Positions 15,752 to 23,134 of a stretch of 64,000 nucleotides of DNA are shown piece after piece. The notes below the pieces were generated by a model. The model saw nothing but the letters and a program-made list of their open reading frames with translations. It did not search any database and was not told where the DNA came from. Source of the DNA: a virus; the IMG/VR virus record IMGVR_UViG_3300037189_015965, positions 47,186-111,185 of that record; one strand, written 5' to 3'. A program made the translations under genes and the position numbers. Every line of letters begins with the position of its first letter. Position 1 is the first letter of the stretch.

Positions 15752-15780
15752 TAGACAAACTTCGTTGTCTATGATATAAC
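15752..15780 (+). promoter_or_regulatory. Promoter with overlapping palindrome, outer-membrane protein gene
   Basis: TAGACA (15752-15757), 17-bp spacer and TATAAC (15775-15780) with a TGA extended -10. A 7-bp inverted repeat TAGACAA...TTGTCTA (15752-15771) covers the -35 and most of the spacer, a typical operator position. Confidence 0.65.
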
Positions 15781-15804
15781 CACAATCTGAAAGGAAAATT
15801 TAAA

Positions 15805-16452
15805 ATGAAGAAACTTATTATTTCAACTTTGGCTGTTTTGGCTCTTACTGCAACTGCAAATGCAACTGACCTTCCAAACAAGAAGAAGGCTCCAGAAGCG
15901 GCAAAGCCAGTTGCTGCAGAAGCTGCAAAGCCAGCTGCAAGCAATGATAGCTTGTCAGTTAGCTATGGTCAAGACCTTGGCAACAATTTTGGTGCAAAGG
16001 TTGATGATGCTTATGGTGTAACTTATAAGCATAATCTTGGTGGTGGTTTCAGCGTCAGTGGCGTTGCAAGCACAACTCAAGTTTCAGGTGCGCTTCTTAA
16101 GCAAAATCTTGAAGTTCAAGCTGGTTATGCACTTCCTGCATTTTCTGGCGTAACTGTCAGCGGTAAGGTTGGTGTTGGTGAGCGTTTTGCTACAACTAAC
16201 TTCCCATACTATGCACTTTATGGCGCAGCTGATTACAAGTTGGTTGATGGCTTGACTCTAAATGCTATCAACTATCGTTATCGTAATGCTTTTGATACTA
16301 CAAATGCTTACGAAAGCCATCGTCTTGGTACAGGCGTAACATATGACATCACATCAAACTATTCAGTTGGTTTAAGCGTTACACGTAGCTATGATAGCAC
16401 ATGGAATGCAACTGGTGACGCTGTAACAGGTGCTTTCACAGTTAAGTTCTAA
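15805..16452 (+). CDS. Outer-membrane beta-barrel-like protein
   Basis: A 215-residue protein with a clear signal peptide (MKKLIISTLAVLALTATANA). A Lys/Ala/Pro-rich linker follows (TDLPNKKKAPEAAKPVAAEA), resembling the start of alphaproteobacterial porins. About eight alternating beta strands come next (LSVSYGQDLG, YGVTYKHNLG, FSVSGVASTT, GVTVSGKVGVGE, YKLVDGLTLNAINYRY), ending in a C-terminal Phe (FTVKF), the outer-membrane insertion signal. The small barrel size fits OmpA/OmpX/Lom-type proteins. It has its own strong promoter with an operator-like palindrome, an AAAGGAAAA ribosome-binding site and a terminator. Inferred roles are receptor masking, superinfection exclusion or host surface change; it is probably host-derived. 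Confidence 0.85.
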   Translation: MKKLIISTLAVLALTATANATDLPNKKKAPEAAKPVAAEAAKPAASNDSLSVSYGQDLGNNFGAKVDDAYGVTYKHNLGGGFSVSGVASTTQVSGALLKQNLEVQAGYALPAFSGVTVSGKVGVGERFATTNFPYYALYGAADYKLVDGLTLNAINYRYRNAFDTTNAYESHRLGTGVTYDITSNYSVGLSVTRSYDSTWNATGDAVTGAFTVKF

Positions 16453-16475
16453 TAGTTAGAACATCAAAAAAAATT

Positions 16476-16502
16476 AAAGGCGGGATTTTTCCCGCCTTTT
16501 TT
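16476..16502. terminator. Bidirectional terminator
   Basis: AAAGGCGGGA and TCCCGCCTTT form a GC-rich hairpin with T runs on both strands (TTTTTT rightward; the A run gives T on the minus strand). It ends the outer-membrane protein gene and the convergent small gene at 16504. Confidence 0.9.
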
Positions 16503-16503
16503 A

Positions 16504-16770
16504 TTATATAATTTCACCGCTATAATTTAATTCAGCATAGTTTAACAATGCTTGATAGTTTACTTGTTTGCCGATTTTTGGTGGTTGTTTGCCGCCACTT
16601 AAAATAGCAAAATGGCGACCACGTTCATAACTCCATTGGTCAGCACTTTTCCACTTATCATAATCAGGATTGAAAGGCAAACCATTTACCACTTCTTTGT
16701 AACCAAGCATAAATGCACGTGAATACATTATTGTTTTAAGTTTCACGCCTCTGGTTTTAACCTGTGACAT
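16504..16770 (-). CDS. Small conserved phage protein, RMF-like pattern
   Basis: An 88-residue protein. AFMLGYKEVVNGLPFNPDYD then WSYERGRHFAIL recalls a pattern shared by small T4-like phage proteins and, loosely, ribosome modulation factor (A-x(2)-GY-x(5)-G, QW-x(2)-GR). A ribosome link is only a hint. It follows the 139-aa gene with 10 nt spacing and ends at the shared terminator. The ribosome-binding site is GAGGAG. Confidence 0.82.
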   Translation of the reverse strand: MSQVKTRGVKLKTIMYSRAFMLGYKEVVNGLPFNPDYDKWKSADQWSYERGRHFAILSGGKQPPKIGKQVNYQALLNYAELNYSGEII

Positions 16771-16780
16771 AATAAACTCC

Positions 16781-17200
16781 TCACTTGGAGAGAATATAAG
16801 GCTTGTTCCACTTACCGATATTTACGTCTACATACCAACCAAAATCAAAGTAGTCAGTCTGGATATCGCTGTTATCGTGATTGCCATCGTTCATGGCGGT
16901 AAAGATTTCTGTCAAGAAATCCTTGGCATTACCTGTAAAATGTTCGTGATACCAATAAGGATTAACATTCAAACTGTCTACTACACGACCATCGTGCCAA
17001 TATTGCTTGCTGTGATGGTAAGTGCGTTCATCAACAGTATCTTTATAATTCTGGATAAAATCAATGCCACCGCTCTTGATATTCAGCACAAGGGTCATAT
17101 GATTGGAAACCGAAAGTGAACCCTTAACACCATACTTGGCAAGGATTTTCTTGACCGTAGGGGCAATCTTGGACTTCTTTTCCTGTGACATGTAAGCCAT
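16781..17200 (-). CDS. Conserved phage protein of unknown function
   Basis: A 139-residue protein with the recurrent pattern MAYMSQEKKSKIAPTVKKIL, KYGVKGSLSVSNHMTLVLNI and a C-terminal YFDFGWYVDVNIGKWNKPY. These blocks are typical of an unnamed family spread among T4-like phages and some bacteria. No catalytic motif is evident. It sits behind an early promoter (17230-17257) and ATGGAGAAC as ribosome-binding site. Confidence 0.85.
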   Translation of the reverse strand: MAYMSQEKKSKIAPTVKKILAKYGVKGSLSVSNHMTLVLNIKSGGIDFIQNYKDTVDERTYHHSKQYWHDGRVVDSLNVNPYWYHEHFTGNAKDFLTEIFTAMNDGNHDNSDIQTDYFDFGWYVDVNIGKWNKPYILSK

Positions 17201-17229
17201 TACCGTTCTCCATCAGTTGACTATAATGT

Positions 17230-17257
17230 AATATAACACAGATTTTGGGGCTGTCAA
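17230..17257 (-). promoter_or_regulatory. Early sigma70-like promoter
   Basis: Minus strand TTGACA (17252-17257), 16-bp spacer with AAATCTGTGT, TATATT (17230-17235), extended -10. Nearly identical to the promoter at 57120-57147 over the whole core. Confidence 0.85.
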
Positions 17258-17260
17258 GGG

Positions 17261-17398
17261 TTATTTTTTACCTACATAAGTCATAACGTAGGTGGTCGTG
17301 CCATCAGGATGCTTGTGGCTACGAACAATAGCCCAACCACGACCATGCAAATCACGCAATTTCTTGGTGGTGTATGCGGGTTTTCCTGTAAAAACCAT
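17261..17398 (-). CDS. Very small protein (45 aa)
   Basis: The frame encodes MVFTGKPAYTTKKLRDLHGR, then GWAIVRSHKHPDGTTTYVMT and YVGKK. It is basic, with a small alpha/beta pattern that could bind nucleic acid. TTGATGGAGAAAACA directly before the ATG is the same leader as in the AAA ATPase gene at 57572, and an early promoter lies at 17430-17457, so expression is well supported. Function unknown. Confidence 0.75.
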   Translation of the reverse strand: MVFTGKPAYTTKKLRDLHGRGWAIVRSHKHPDGTTTYVMTYVGKK

Positions 17399-17429
17399 TG
17401 TTTTCTCCATCAATTCACCTTATATTCTT

Positions 17430-17457
17430 ACAATACCATATATTTCAGGACTGTCAA
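17430..17457 (-). promoter_or_regulatory. Early sigma70-like promoter (45-aa gene)
   Basis: Minus strand TTGACA (17452-17457), 16-bp spacer, TATTGT (17430-17435) with TGG extended -10. It overlaps the last codons of the membrane-protein gene. Confidence 0.75.
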
Positions 17458-17720
17458 GCACTTTTTTTCAACAATCTATCTATTTTTGCCTTTGCATCTT
17501 CACTACTTTTAGGGAAATTTTCAAGGCTTGGTGTCAGTATTTTGACAGGTTCTGGCTTGGGTTGGGGCGGTGGTGTCATAATATTGACAGGTTCACGATA
17601 CCCTTCTGCCTCACGTTTTGGGGCATCCGCAATCCAACGGTCAAGGTCAAGCCAAGCCTCTACCACATAAAGGACTATAAGACCGCCAACAATCAGTAAA
17701 AATATAATCAAAAACCACAT
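17454..17720 (-). CDS. Single-pass membrane protein with Pro-rich tail
   Basis: An 88-residue protein with an N-terminal transmembrane helix (MWFLIIFLLIVGGLIVLYVV), a short amphipathic part, a Pro-rich linker (PPPQPKPEPVKI) and a basic C-terminal helix. N-in single-pass proteins of this size can be i-spanins or pinholins; no partner is adjacent. TATAAATT lies 4 nt before the ATG, close to the leaderless late arrangement, which would fit a lysis role. This is inference. Confidence 0.72.
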   Translation of the reverse strand: MWFLIIFLLIVGGLIVLYVVEAWLDLDRWIADAPKREAEGYREPVNIMTPPPQPKPEPVKILTPSLENFPKSSEDAKAKIDRLLKKSA

Positions 17721-17727
17721 AAAAAAT

Positions 17728-19164
17728 TTATAATATTTCTAAGACTTTTTTAATAGTTGCATTTAACCGCATAATTTTATTTTCAGCCATTAACAAAGGA
17801 TACTTGTAAACTACAGCTTGTTCCCAAATTGCTAATGTTCTACGAAATCTTTCTACTAAATTTAATTCAGGATTATCACGGTTAATCCATAAAATTTCTC
17901 TTAATGCCTCAAGTTCATTTGGAATAAAATCAATGTTGTATTCATGGCTTGTTAATGGAGTATTTCTATAAGCATAAAGAAGTGGAGAAAGAACCATAGA
18001 TGAAATAGTCCCTGTTGCAACATATTTTTGCCAACGTGGAAATATTTGTAGGTATTCTTTGTGATCATCCAACGTTTCTGTTACCCATGTAGGCATCATT
18101 AAAAAATTATTTTGTAAACCAATTCTATAAGATTGTTCTAAATGCCAATCAATATCTTCATTAGAAAATTTTTTTCTCATGTTGTTTCTCACAGAATCAC
18201 TTCCATGTTCAACTCCTACACTCCAAAAATGTGTGCCTGTATTTTGTAGCATGTCAAACAACTCTTTAGGATGTTGGTTTTTAGGACGAATAATTGCATA
18301 ACCTGCAATATGAAATTTTGGCAAATTATTTTTAGCCAGTGTTTCATGAAGTAAACGAAATGCTTTCAAGTTTCCATTTAATAAACTATCTGTAAAAAAG
18401 AAATGCCTGATACCATATTTTTCCCAATTTTTAATTAATTCTTCTGCAATATTGTCACCACTTCTCCAACGAAATGTTGGCCAATAAGTGGGAACATCAC
18501 AAAAACTACAATTTCTTACACAACCTCTACTACCATAAACAAATAAATCCTTTTCATTTTCTAACAAATAATCATAATCTTCTAAATTATAATAATCGTA
18601 GTTTGGTATAGGTAAAGAATCTAAATCCATAATTTGTTGTGGAGGTATTCCGTTTATACCAGGATAATTTTTGTTATTTTTAAATATTTCTAATAAAGTC
18701 TTTTCACCTTCACCATCAACATAATAATCACATAAATTATTTTGTAACATTGTCATGCCATATGAACTATTATTTTCAAATGTGTTGCTGACACCAGGTC
18801 CACCAATAACAATAATTGCTTTATTATTAACCTTTTTTAAATGTTTTAATAAAATAGTATTAAAATTATGTGACCAAGAAGAAAATAAACTTATTAAAAT
18901 ATAATCAAAATTTGAAAAATCATAACTTGCTACAAAATTTTCTACTAAAGAAATACTATTTTGTTCTAATACTTTCAAGTTAGTAAATTGGTTTTGTAAA
19001 TCATAAAATTTTGTATTACCAATAGAATTATAAAGTTTAATATTTGCATCCCATGCTTTTACTTTATGACCACAACTTTCTGCAATTGAACATATAGTGG
19101 CACCACTTATTGGAGGTCTGAATGATTCTAAAAAAGGAACTGTTATAACAAGTGTTTTTATCAT
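17728..19164 (-). CDS. Radical SAM protein with B12-binding-like N-domain
   Basis: A 478-residue protein. Residues 1-160 form a Rossmann-like domain of the cobalamin-binding radical SAM type (VITVPFLESFRPPISGATIC, IVIGGPGVS, YYVDGEGEKTLLEIF), though the histidine-containing B12 loop is not obvious. C215, C219 and C222 (RGCVRNCSFC) form the CxxxCxxC cluster motif, followed by a TIM-barrel with FFFTDSLLNGN and WSVGVEHGSD. Such proteins occur in aquatic myoviruses with unknown substrates. It is strikingly AT-rich, with AAA, ATA and TTA codons, unlike its neighbours. It overlaps the 187-aa gene upstream (ATGA). Confidence 0.9.
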   Translation of the reverse strand: MIKTLVITVPFLESFRPPISGATICSIAESCGHKVKAWDANIKLYNSIGNTKFYDLQNQFTNLKVLEQNSISLVENFVASYDFSNFDYILISLFSSWSHNFNTILLKHLKKVNNKAIIVIGGPGVSNTFENNSSYGMTMLQNNLCDYYVDGEGEKTLLEIFKNNKNYPGINGIPPQQIMDLDSLPIPNYDYYNLEDYDYLLENEKDLFVYGSRGCVRNCSFCDVPTYWPTFRWRSGDNIAEELIKNWEKYGIRHFFFTDSLLNGNLKAFRLLHETLAKNNLPKFHIAGYAIIRPKNQHPKELFDMLQNTGTHFWSVGVEHGSDSVRNNMRKKFSNEDIDWHLEQSYRIGLQNNFLMMPTWVTETLDDHKEYLQIFPRWQKYVATGTISSMVLSPLLYAYRNTPLTSHEYNIDFIPNELEALREILWINRDNPELNLVERFRRTLAIWEQAVVYKYPLLMAENKIMRLNATIKKVLEIL

Positions 19165-19724
19165 AATTTTTTTAATAACTGTTTAGCCTCTGCAATAAGT
19201 TCTTCAAATCTTTCTATGGTTATACTATAACCATCAGCAAAACTATTTAAACTTGATTTTTTCCAAGCTGGTCCAATTTCTTTAAATCCCTCACTTTTTT
19301 TACAAATTAACCAATCATATAGTGGACTATCAAATTTTAAATTGAAAGTAGAATTTTTGTATAATCCAATTTCATTTTGATGTTCAAAAATTATTTCATT
19401 ATCTAACAAACCAAAATGCCACCATGGTTGTAAATTAATGTTATCTATACAAATTTTTCTTATAATAATATACTTGTCTTGAACAATTTTTCCATTTTCT
19501 AATTTAGTATCCCAAATACCATTTTCACCAAATTTTTTGTCATATTGTTCAATTTTTATTATATTTGTTTTTTCTAATGTAATGTCGCAGTTAACACTGC
19601 ATGTGTCAATAATTTGACTATCATACAAAATTTGATCATTGAAAGTTATCCTACATTTTGGATAACCATTACACTCAAATCCTTGTAAAATAAGAGATAA
19701 TTGGAATTTTTCAACCATTTTCAT
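19161..19724 (-). CDS. Beta-sandwich (carbohydrate-binding-like) protein
   Basis: A 187-residue AT-rich gene. The N-terminal 95 residues (LSLILQGFECNGYPKCRITF, ILYDSQIIDTC, NIIKIEQYDKKFGENGIWD) read as a small beta-sandwich like the Ca-dependent carbohydrate-binding modules found in aquatic phages. The C-terminus is helical. It lies directly before the radical SAM gene with a 4-nt overlap, so the two are coupled and probably act together. The function is inferred only. Confidence 0.75.
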   Translation of the reverse strand: MKMVEKFQLSLILQGFECNGYPKCRITFNDQILYDSQIIDTCSVNCDITLEKTNIIKIEQYDKKFGENGIWDTKLENGKIVQDKYIIIRKICIDNINLQPWWHFGLLDNEIIFEHQNEIGLYKNSTFNLKFDSPLYDWLICKKSEGFKEIGPAWKKSSLNSFADGYSITIERFEELIAEAKQLLKKL

Positions 19725-19776
19725 GCTTTTTCATTCTTTAATATATAACTATATTTTAGCCAAGTCAATTTTTCTC

Positions 19777-19804
19777 TTGACAACGGTCTAAAATATGGTA
19801 ATTT
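19777..19804 (+). promoter_or_regulatory. Early sigma70-like promoter of the 20-24 kb operon
   Basis: TTGACA (19777-19782), 16-bp spacer ending TGG, TAATTT (19799-19804). A GGGCAATTATGCCC hairpin lies in the predicted leader. It drives the rightward run of small genes up to 24403. Confidence 0.75.
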
Positions 19805-19852
19805 AAACCTACGGGCAATTATGCCCAACATAGTGAGGTGTAAATTAGTATA

Positions 19853-20386
19853 GTGAATACGGTAGATTACGAATTGCAGAATAGACATCTTTATTTCGGT
19901 TACGGAATGAATACAAACAAACAACAAATGGCAAGTCGTTGCCCTGATAGCAAAGTTATTGGTGCGGCTATTTTGCCAGGTTACAAGTTTGTATTTCGTG
20001 GTCATGCGGATGTTGAATTAGATTGGGAAAGTCAAGTAGAAGGTGTTTTGTGGGATATAACCGATAAATGCCTACAAGCACTTGATCGTCTTGAAAGTTT
20101 TCCAAGTTATTACCTACGTCAACGTGCATGGGTAGAAACTGGTAATGGATATGGTGTTGCTTGGGTTTATATGATGAATGACCAAGATTATGTAAGCAAT
20201 CCATCCACACATTATTATAATATGTGCATGGAAGGTTATACCCAACATGGTATCTCAAAAGAACAGTTGACAAATGCACTGATCGGTGATAAGACTGGTT
20301 ACTCTAATGAATTTTGGGATTATCAGGATCAACAAGACTGGAACGGTAATAGTTTCTGGTCAAGCGAAAGGAAGTATATATGGTAA
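19853..20386 (+). CDS. Gamma-glutamylcyclotransferase-like (AIG2 fold)
   Basis: A 177-residue protein of the gamma-glutamylcyclotransferase superfamily. The substrate-loop motif appears as YFGYGMN (residues 14-20). LDRLESFPSYYLRQ contains the expected catalytic Glu (E81), and GVLWDIT and GVAWVYMM give the barrel strands. Family members cleave gamma-glutamyl peptides or resolve gamma-glutamylamines to 5-oxoproline. The GTG start at 19853 is preferred because the next in-frame ATG would cut into the substrate loop. It is the first gene of the operon behind an early promoter. Confidence 0.88.
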   Translation: MNTVDYELQNRHLYFGYGMNTNKQQMASRCPDSKVIGAAILPGYKFVFRGHADVELDWESQVEGVLWDITDKCLQALDRLESFPSYYLRQRAWVETGNGYGVAWVYMMNDQDYVSNPSTHYYNMCMEGYTQHGISKEQLTNALIGDKTGYSNEFWDYQDQQDWNGNSFWSSERKYIW

Positions 20387-21540
20387 ACCGATTGATGATC
20401 GCTAAAAAACCACAACGTAAGGTTTCAACCCCCAAGTTTATGGACGAGAAGTTTACTGGTCCAGAACCAAAGTGGGATGGTGCCAGTAAATGGACTGACG
20501 AGAAGAAGCGTCAGGAAATTACTCATGCCTTTTATTTTTACAATTATTATATGACCGCTGGTGATATGCGGAAATATGTTGTAGAATTTGGGCAGACATA
20601 TTACAAGTGGGGCAAGGCAGAAATTAGTGCTTTTGCTGAATGCGATGATAATCGGGTCGGTATTACAATTGGTAGCGCCAGCAAGATGATTCTTAATGGC
20701 GCACCATTGGCACATGATGCTGAATATATTGTAAACAAATTAGAAGAATTGCTTGCATATGGTCGTGAAAAACTGGCTACTAAAAAGGTAGTTAAGGATG
20801 TACCAAAACGCAATGTTGCCGAAATTATGGCAGAAAAGTTAGATGATACTATTGGTGAACTTGAAGCCAAGTATGATGAAATGATTGAAGGTAGTATTGA
20901 ATTGCCTGATTTTATGGCTTACTTCCGTGAGAAGAATATGCCACAGGCTTTCTGTAGCCGTATACGTGAAAAGTATGCGGCACAGTATGGTGAATTACTT
21001 GAAAGCCAAAACAAGAAAGGTGACGCAGATTTACGTGAAGCCTATGCTTGGATGACAAAGACAGATTTCAAGCGTTATGATACGTGGTATAAATCCCTAT
21101 TTGATGCACTTACAACTTATGGCAATGTTAAGAGTGCTGTTCGCAAGGTTCGTAAGCCACGTCCTGTAAGCAAGGAAAAACTTGTAAAAAACGTTAAGTT
21201 CTTGCAAAAGTTTGATGAATTGAACCTTGTTAGCATCAGCCCTGTTGATGTGTTGAATGCAACTGAATTATGGGTTTACAATATCAAGACACGTAAGATT
21301 GGCAAATATGTTGCTGATGCAAGTAGTGGTGTATTGGGTATCAAGGGTAGCACTATTCTTGGATATGATGCCAAGCAAAGTGTAGCAAAGACACTTCGCA
21401 AGCCAAAGGAACAAATCAAGGAGTTCCAGAACAGTGGCAAGGTTGCACTTCGTAAGTTCCTTGATAATATACGTGCTGTCGAAATTGGCTTGACAGGACG
21501 CTTGAACGGTGATACTATCCTCTTAAAAGCGGTAAAGTGA
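20380..21540 (+). CDS. Conserved T4-like phage protein, unknown function
   Basis: A 386-residue basic protein. Helical N-terminal half (KRQEITHAFYFYNYYMTAGD, EELLAYGREKLATKKVVKDV), a middle segment FMAYFREKNMPQAFCSRIRE, and a beta-rich C-terminal part with ELWVYNIKTRKIGKYVADAS and GVLGIKGSTILGYDAKQSVA. The pattern recurs as an unnamed protein in aquatic T4-like phages. Many Lys and Arg suggest nucleic-acid contact. Starts 7 nt inside the previous gene behind GAAAGGAAGTATAT. Confidence 0.85.
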   Translation: MVNRLMIAKKPQRKVSTPKFMDEKFTGPEPKWDGASKWTDEKKRQEITHAFYFYNYYMTAGDMRKYVVEFGQTYYKWGKAEISAFAECDDNRVGITIGSASKMILNGAPLAHDAEYIVNKLEELLAYGREKLATKKVVKDVPKRNVAEIMAEKLDDTIGELEAKYDEMIEGSIELPDFMAYFREKNMPQAFCSRIREKYAAQYGELLESQNKKGDADLREAYAWMTKTDFKRYDTWYKSLFDALTTYGNVKSAVRKVRKPRPVSKEKLVKNVKFLQKFDELNLVSISPVDVLNATELWVYNIKTRKIGKYVADASSGVLGIKGSTILGYDAKQSVAKTLRKPKEQIKEFQNSGKVALRKFLDNIRAVEIGLTGRLNGDTILLKAVK

Positions 21541-21541
21541 T

Positions 21542-21943
21542 ATGAAAAAACTTTGGGATACTATTGATTTTACAGTGCTGAAAGCACTGCCTAATGCGGC
21601 ACGTGGATATGAACAACGTATCACTGTGCCAGAGTTTACATTTCTTGGTGTTCACGATCAACCTGATTTTGGACATATTGTAATTTGGTTTTATGGCAAA
21701 GATAAAACCATTGAACTTAAAAGCCTAAAAGAATACTTTTATCAGTATCGTGATACAATTATCAGTTATGAGCGTTGCATTGATGTTATGTTCAAGCATC
21801 TTATGGTAGTATATGATCCTGAACGTATTCGCCTTGAGATTGAGTTCCGTCCACGTGGTGGTATTACAAGTAAAATGACAGTTGACAGTGATTGGGGACA
21901 TTTAGGTGGAACAGACAAGCACTGGCAACATCACAAATCTTGA
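21542..21943 (+). CDS. QueF-like tunnelling-fold protein lacking the catalytic Cys
   Basis: A 133-residue protein that aligns with type I QueF, the NADPH-dependent preQ0 nitrile reductase of queuosine synthesis. It has VPEFTFLGVHDQPDFGHIVI, ELKSLKEYFYQYRD, the Glu of SYERC (E77) and FRPRGGI (103-108). In B. subtilis QueF the first block reads CPEFTSLCPKTGQPDF; here the nucleophilic Cys is Gly36 and the catalytic His before the Glu is Tyr. The QPD aspartate (D42), substrate Glu and KSLK motif remain, so the base-binding fold is kept while nitrile reduction should be lost. No other queuosine or deazaguanine gene is in the window. A binding or modified-base role is inferred. Confidence 0.83.
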   Translation: MKKLWDTIDFTVLKALPNAARGYEQRITVPEFTFLGVHDQPDFGHIVIWFYGKDKTIELKSLKEYFYQYRDTIISYERCIDVMFKHLMVVYDPERIRLEIEFRPRGGITSKMTVDSDWGHLGGTDKHWQHHKS

Positions 21944-22127
21944 TCCGCAGTTGCGTGAGCGACTTGAAGGCATTGTCCAATTATTAGCAATAGAAATTGA
22001 TGTGCTTATGGATGATGAAGCAGATGCGGATAAAAATGCAGCACTTATTGCAATGAGTGATGCTGTCGTAGTATTGGAAAATTATCTGTATCCTGAATTA
22101 AAAGGTTGGAAAACGGTTGAAACATAG
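21906..22127 (+). CDS. Small hypothetical protein (GTG start)
   Basis: A 73-residue helical acidic protein (LDPQLRERLEGIVQLLAIEI, DVLMDDEADADKNAALIAMS). It overlaps the QueF-like gene by 38 nt if the GTG at 21906 is used; no better in-frame start is visible, so the true start is uncertain. Function unknown. Confidence 0.65.
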   Translation: MEQTSTGNITNLDPQLRERLEGIVQLLAIEIDVLMDDEADADKNAALIAMSDAVVVLENYLYPELKGWKTVET

Positions 22128-22137
22128 GTAAATCGTG

Positions 22138-22458
22138 ATGAGATATGATGGCGGATATATTAACCCACGTATCAGTTGGGCAAAATTAGATGGTCGTAAT
22201 AAAATGGTTGAACATTACAGCCATCGTATTATTGTGCGTGACAGACAAAATTGCATTAATGTTGAAAATTGGTTTAAACAAAACATTTGCGAGTTGCGTG
22301 ACATTTATCTATGGTCACCACATTATGCAAGTGTTTATCGTGAAAACTATGAAAGACCTAAACCGCAAGTATATAAAATGCGTGAAACTTACACACGCTA
22401 CCATGTTTATTTGCAAGAAGAAGATTTAGTTCAATTTGTAATAGGATTTGAAACATGA
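22138..22458 (+). CDS. Small hypothetical protein, divergent RFG-type tail
   Basis: A 106-residue protein starting MRYDGGYINPRISWAKLDGR. Its end, YLQEEDLVQFVIGFET, resembles the P-E-D-x(3)-F-x(2)-R-F-G tail of the window's small paralogue family with Arg lost. The ATG at 22138 is chosen over the preceding GTG. It overlaps the next gene by 4 nt. Function unknown. Confidence 0.72.
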   Translation: MRYDGGYINPRISWAKLDGRNKMVEHYSHRIIVRDRQNCINVENWFKQNICELRDIYLWSPHYASVYRENYERPKPQVYKMRETYTRYHVYLQEEDLVQFVIGFET

Positions 22459-22871
22459 CAAATTATAATCATTACCGCACTATCAACGATATGACAGGTC
22501 TTGCCAACAAGATTGGATTTGAAATCGGTCCAAGTCGTGGTGCATTTAATTCATATGCTTATGAAACTAATAATGGCACAGAGTTTGCACTTATAATTCC
22601 TAAAGATGATGGTGATACTCTACCAATTTACACACGTGGTGTTACTATCTTTAGTGGCAGTGCAGAAGATTGCATTCACTTTATGCACGGTTGGAACGAA
22701 TGTCGTAAGTATTTGAATATGCTTGGCTTTAAGGACAAAACTATTGCTGACCGTGAAGAAAAGTTCACAACCAAGCGTAAAATGGATCGTATGACAAAAG
22801 CAATTGTTGATGGCAAAGATCCAGGTCCAGATTGGCATGAAGGTAAGGAAGATGAAGATATCCCCTTCTAA
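22455..22871 (+). CDS. Unknown protein with SSB-like C-terminal tip (DIPF)
   Basis: A 138-residue protein. A central alpha/beta part (FEIGPSRGAFNSYAYETNNG, GVTIFSGSAEDCIHFMHGW) is followed by a charged helix and a disordered acidic end, GKEDEDIPF. The last residues match the C-terminal tip of bacterial SSB (DDDIPF), which recruits many replication and repair proteins. The remainder does not look like an SSB OB-fold. The tail codons overlap the start of the next gene. A role in docking host SSB-interacting proteins is inferred. Confidence 0.78.
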   Translation: MTNYNHYRTINDMTGLANKIGFEIGPSRGAFNSYAYETNNGTEFALIIPKDDGDTLPIYTRGVTIFSGSAEDCIHFMHGWNECRKYLNMLGFKDKTIADREEKFTTKRKMDRMTKAIVDGKDPGPDWHEGKEDEDIPF

Positions 22872-23133
22872 ACCTGTTACAGTGTTTCGCACTAATGTTT
22901 ATTCTGGTCACGTTGGTAAATCACCAAAAGTAGTTGAGCATGATGCCAAAGGTGAAGCAAATGTGCACTGGAGTAAGTGTGAAAATTATCAATGGGTGTG
23001 GGAAAATGCTATTAAAGATAGCGTAACTTTCTATACCCAATACGATATTGTGACAGATGATTATCGTGTACTTGTAACCGCCCAATTTGAACCAGAAGAT
23101 TTAACTTACTATCTTATGAGATTTGGAGTTTAG
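22852..23133 (+). CDS. Small protein of the C-terminal RFG/RWG family
   Basis: A 93-residue protein starting MKISPSKPVTVFRTNVYSGH behind AAGGTAAGGAAG, which decides the start at 22852. It ends EPEDLTYYLMRFGV, the clearest copy of the family tail, preceded by YDIVTDDYRVLVTAQF. Its relatives lie at 12770, 13000, 13534 and 24152. Function unknown. Confidence 0.75.
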   Translation: MKISPSKPVTVFRTNVYSGHVGKSPKVVEHDAKGEANVHWSKCENYQWVWENAIKDSVTFYTQYDIVTDDYRVLVTAQFEPEDLTYYLMRFGV

Positions 23134-23134
23134 A

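Noticed and set aside
17728-19164. Radical SAM gene as QueE linked to the QueF-like gene
   Set aside because: QueE is about half this length and lacks the B12-type domain, and the two genes are in different operons.
19721-20005. Minus-strand frame opposite the cyclotransferase-like gene
   Set aside because: It is antisense to a gene with a clear family signature and promoter, and its translation has no recognisable pattern.
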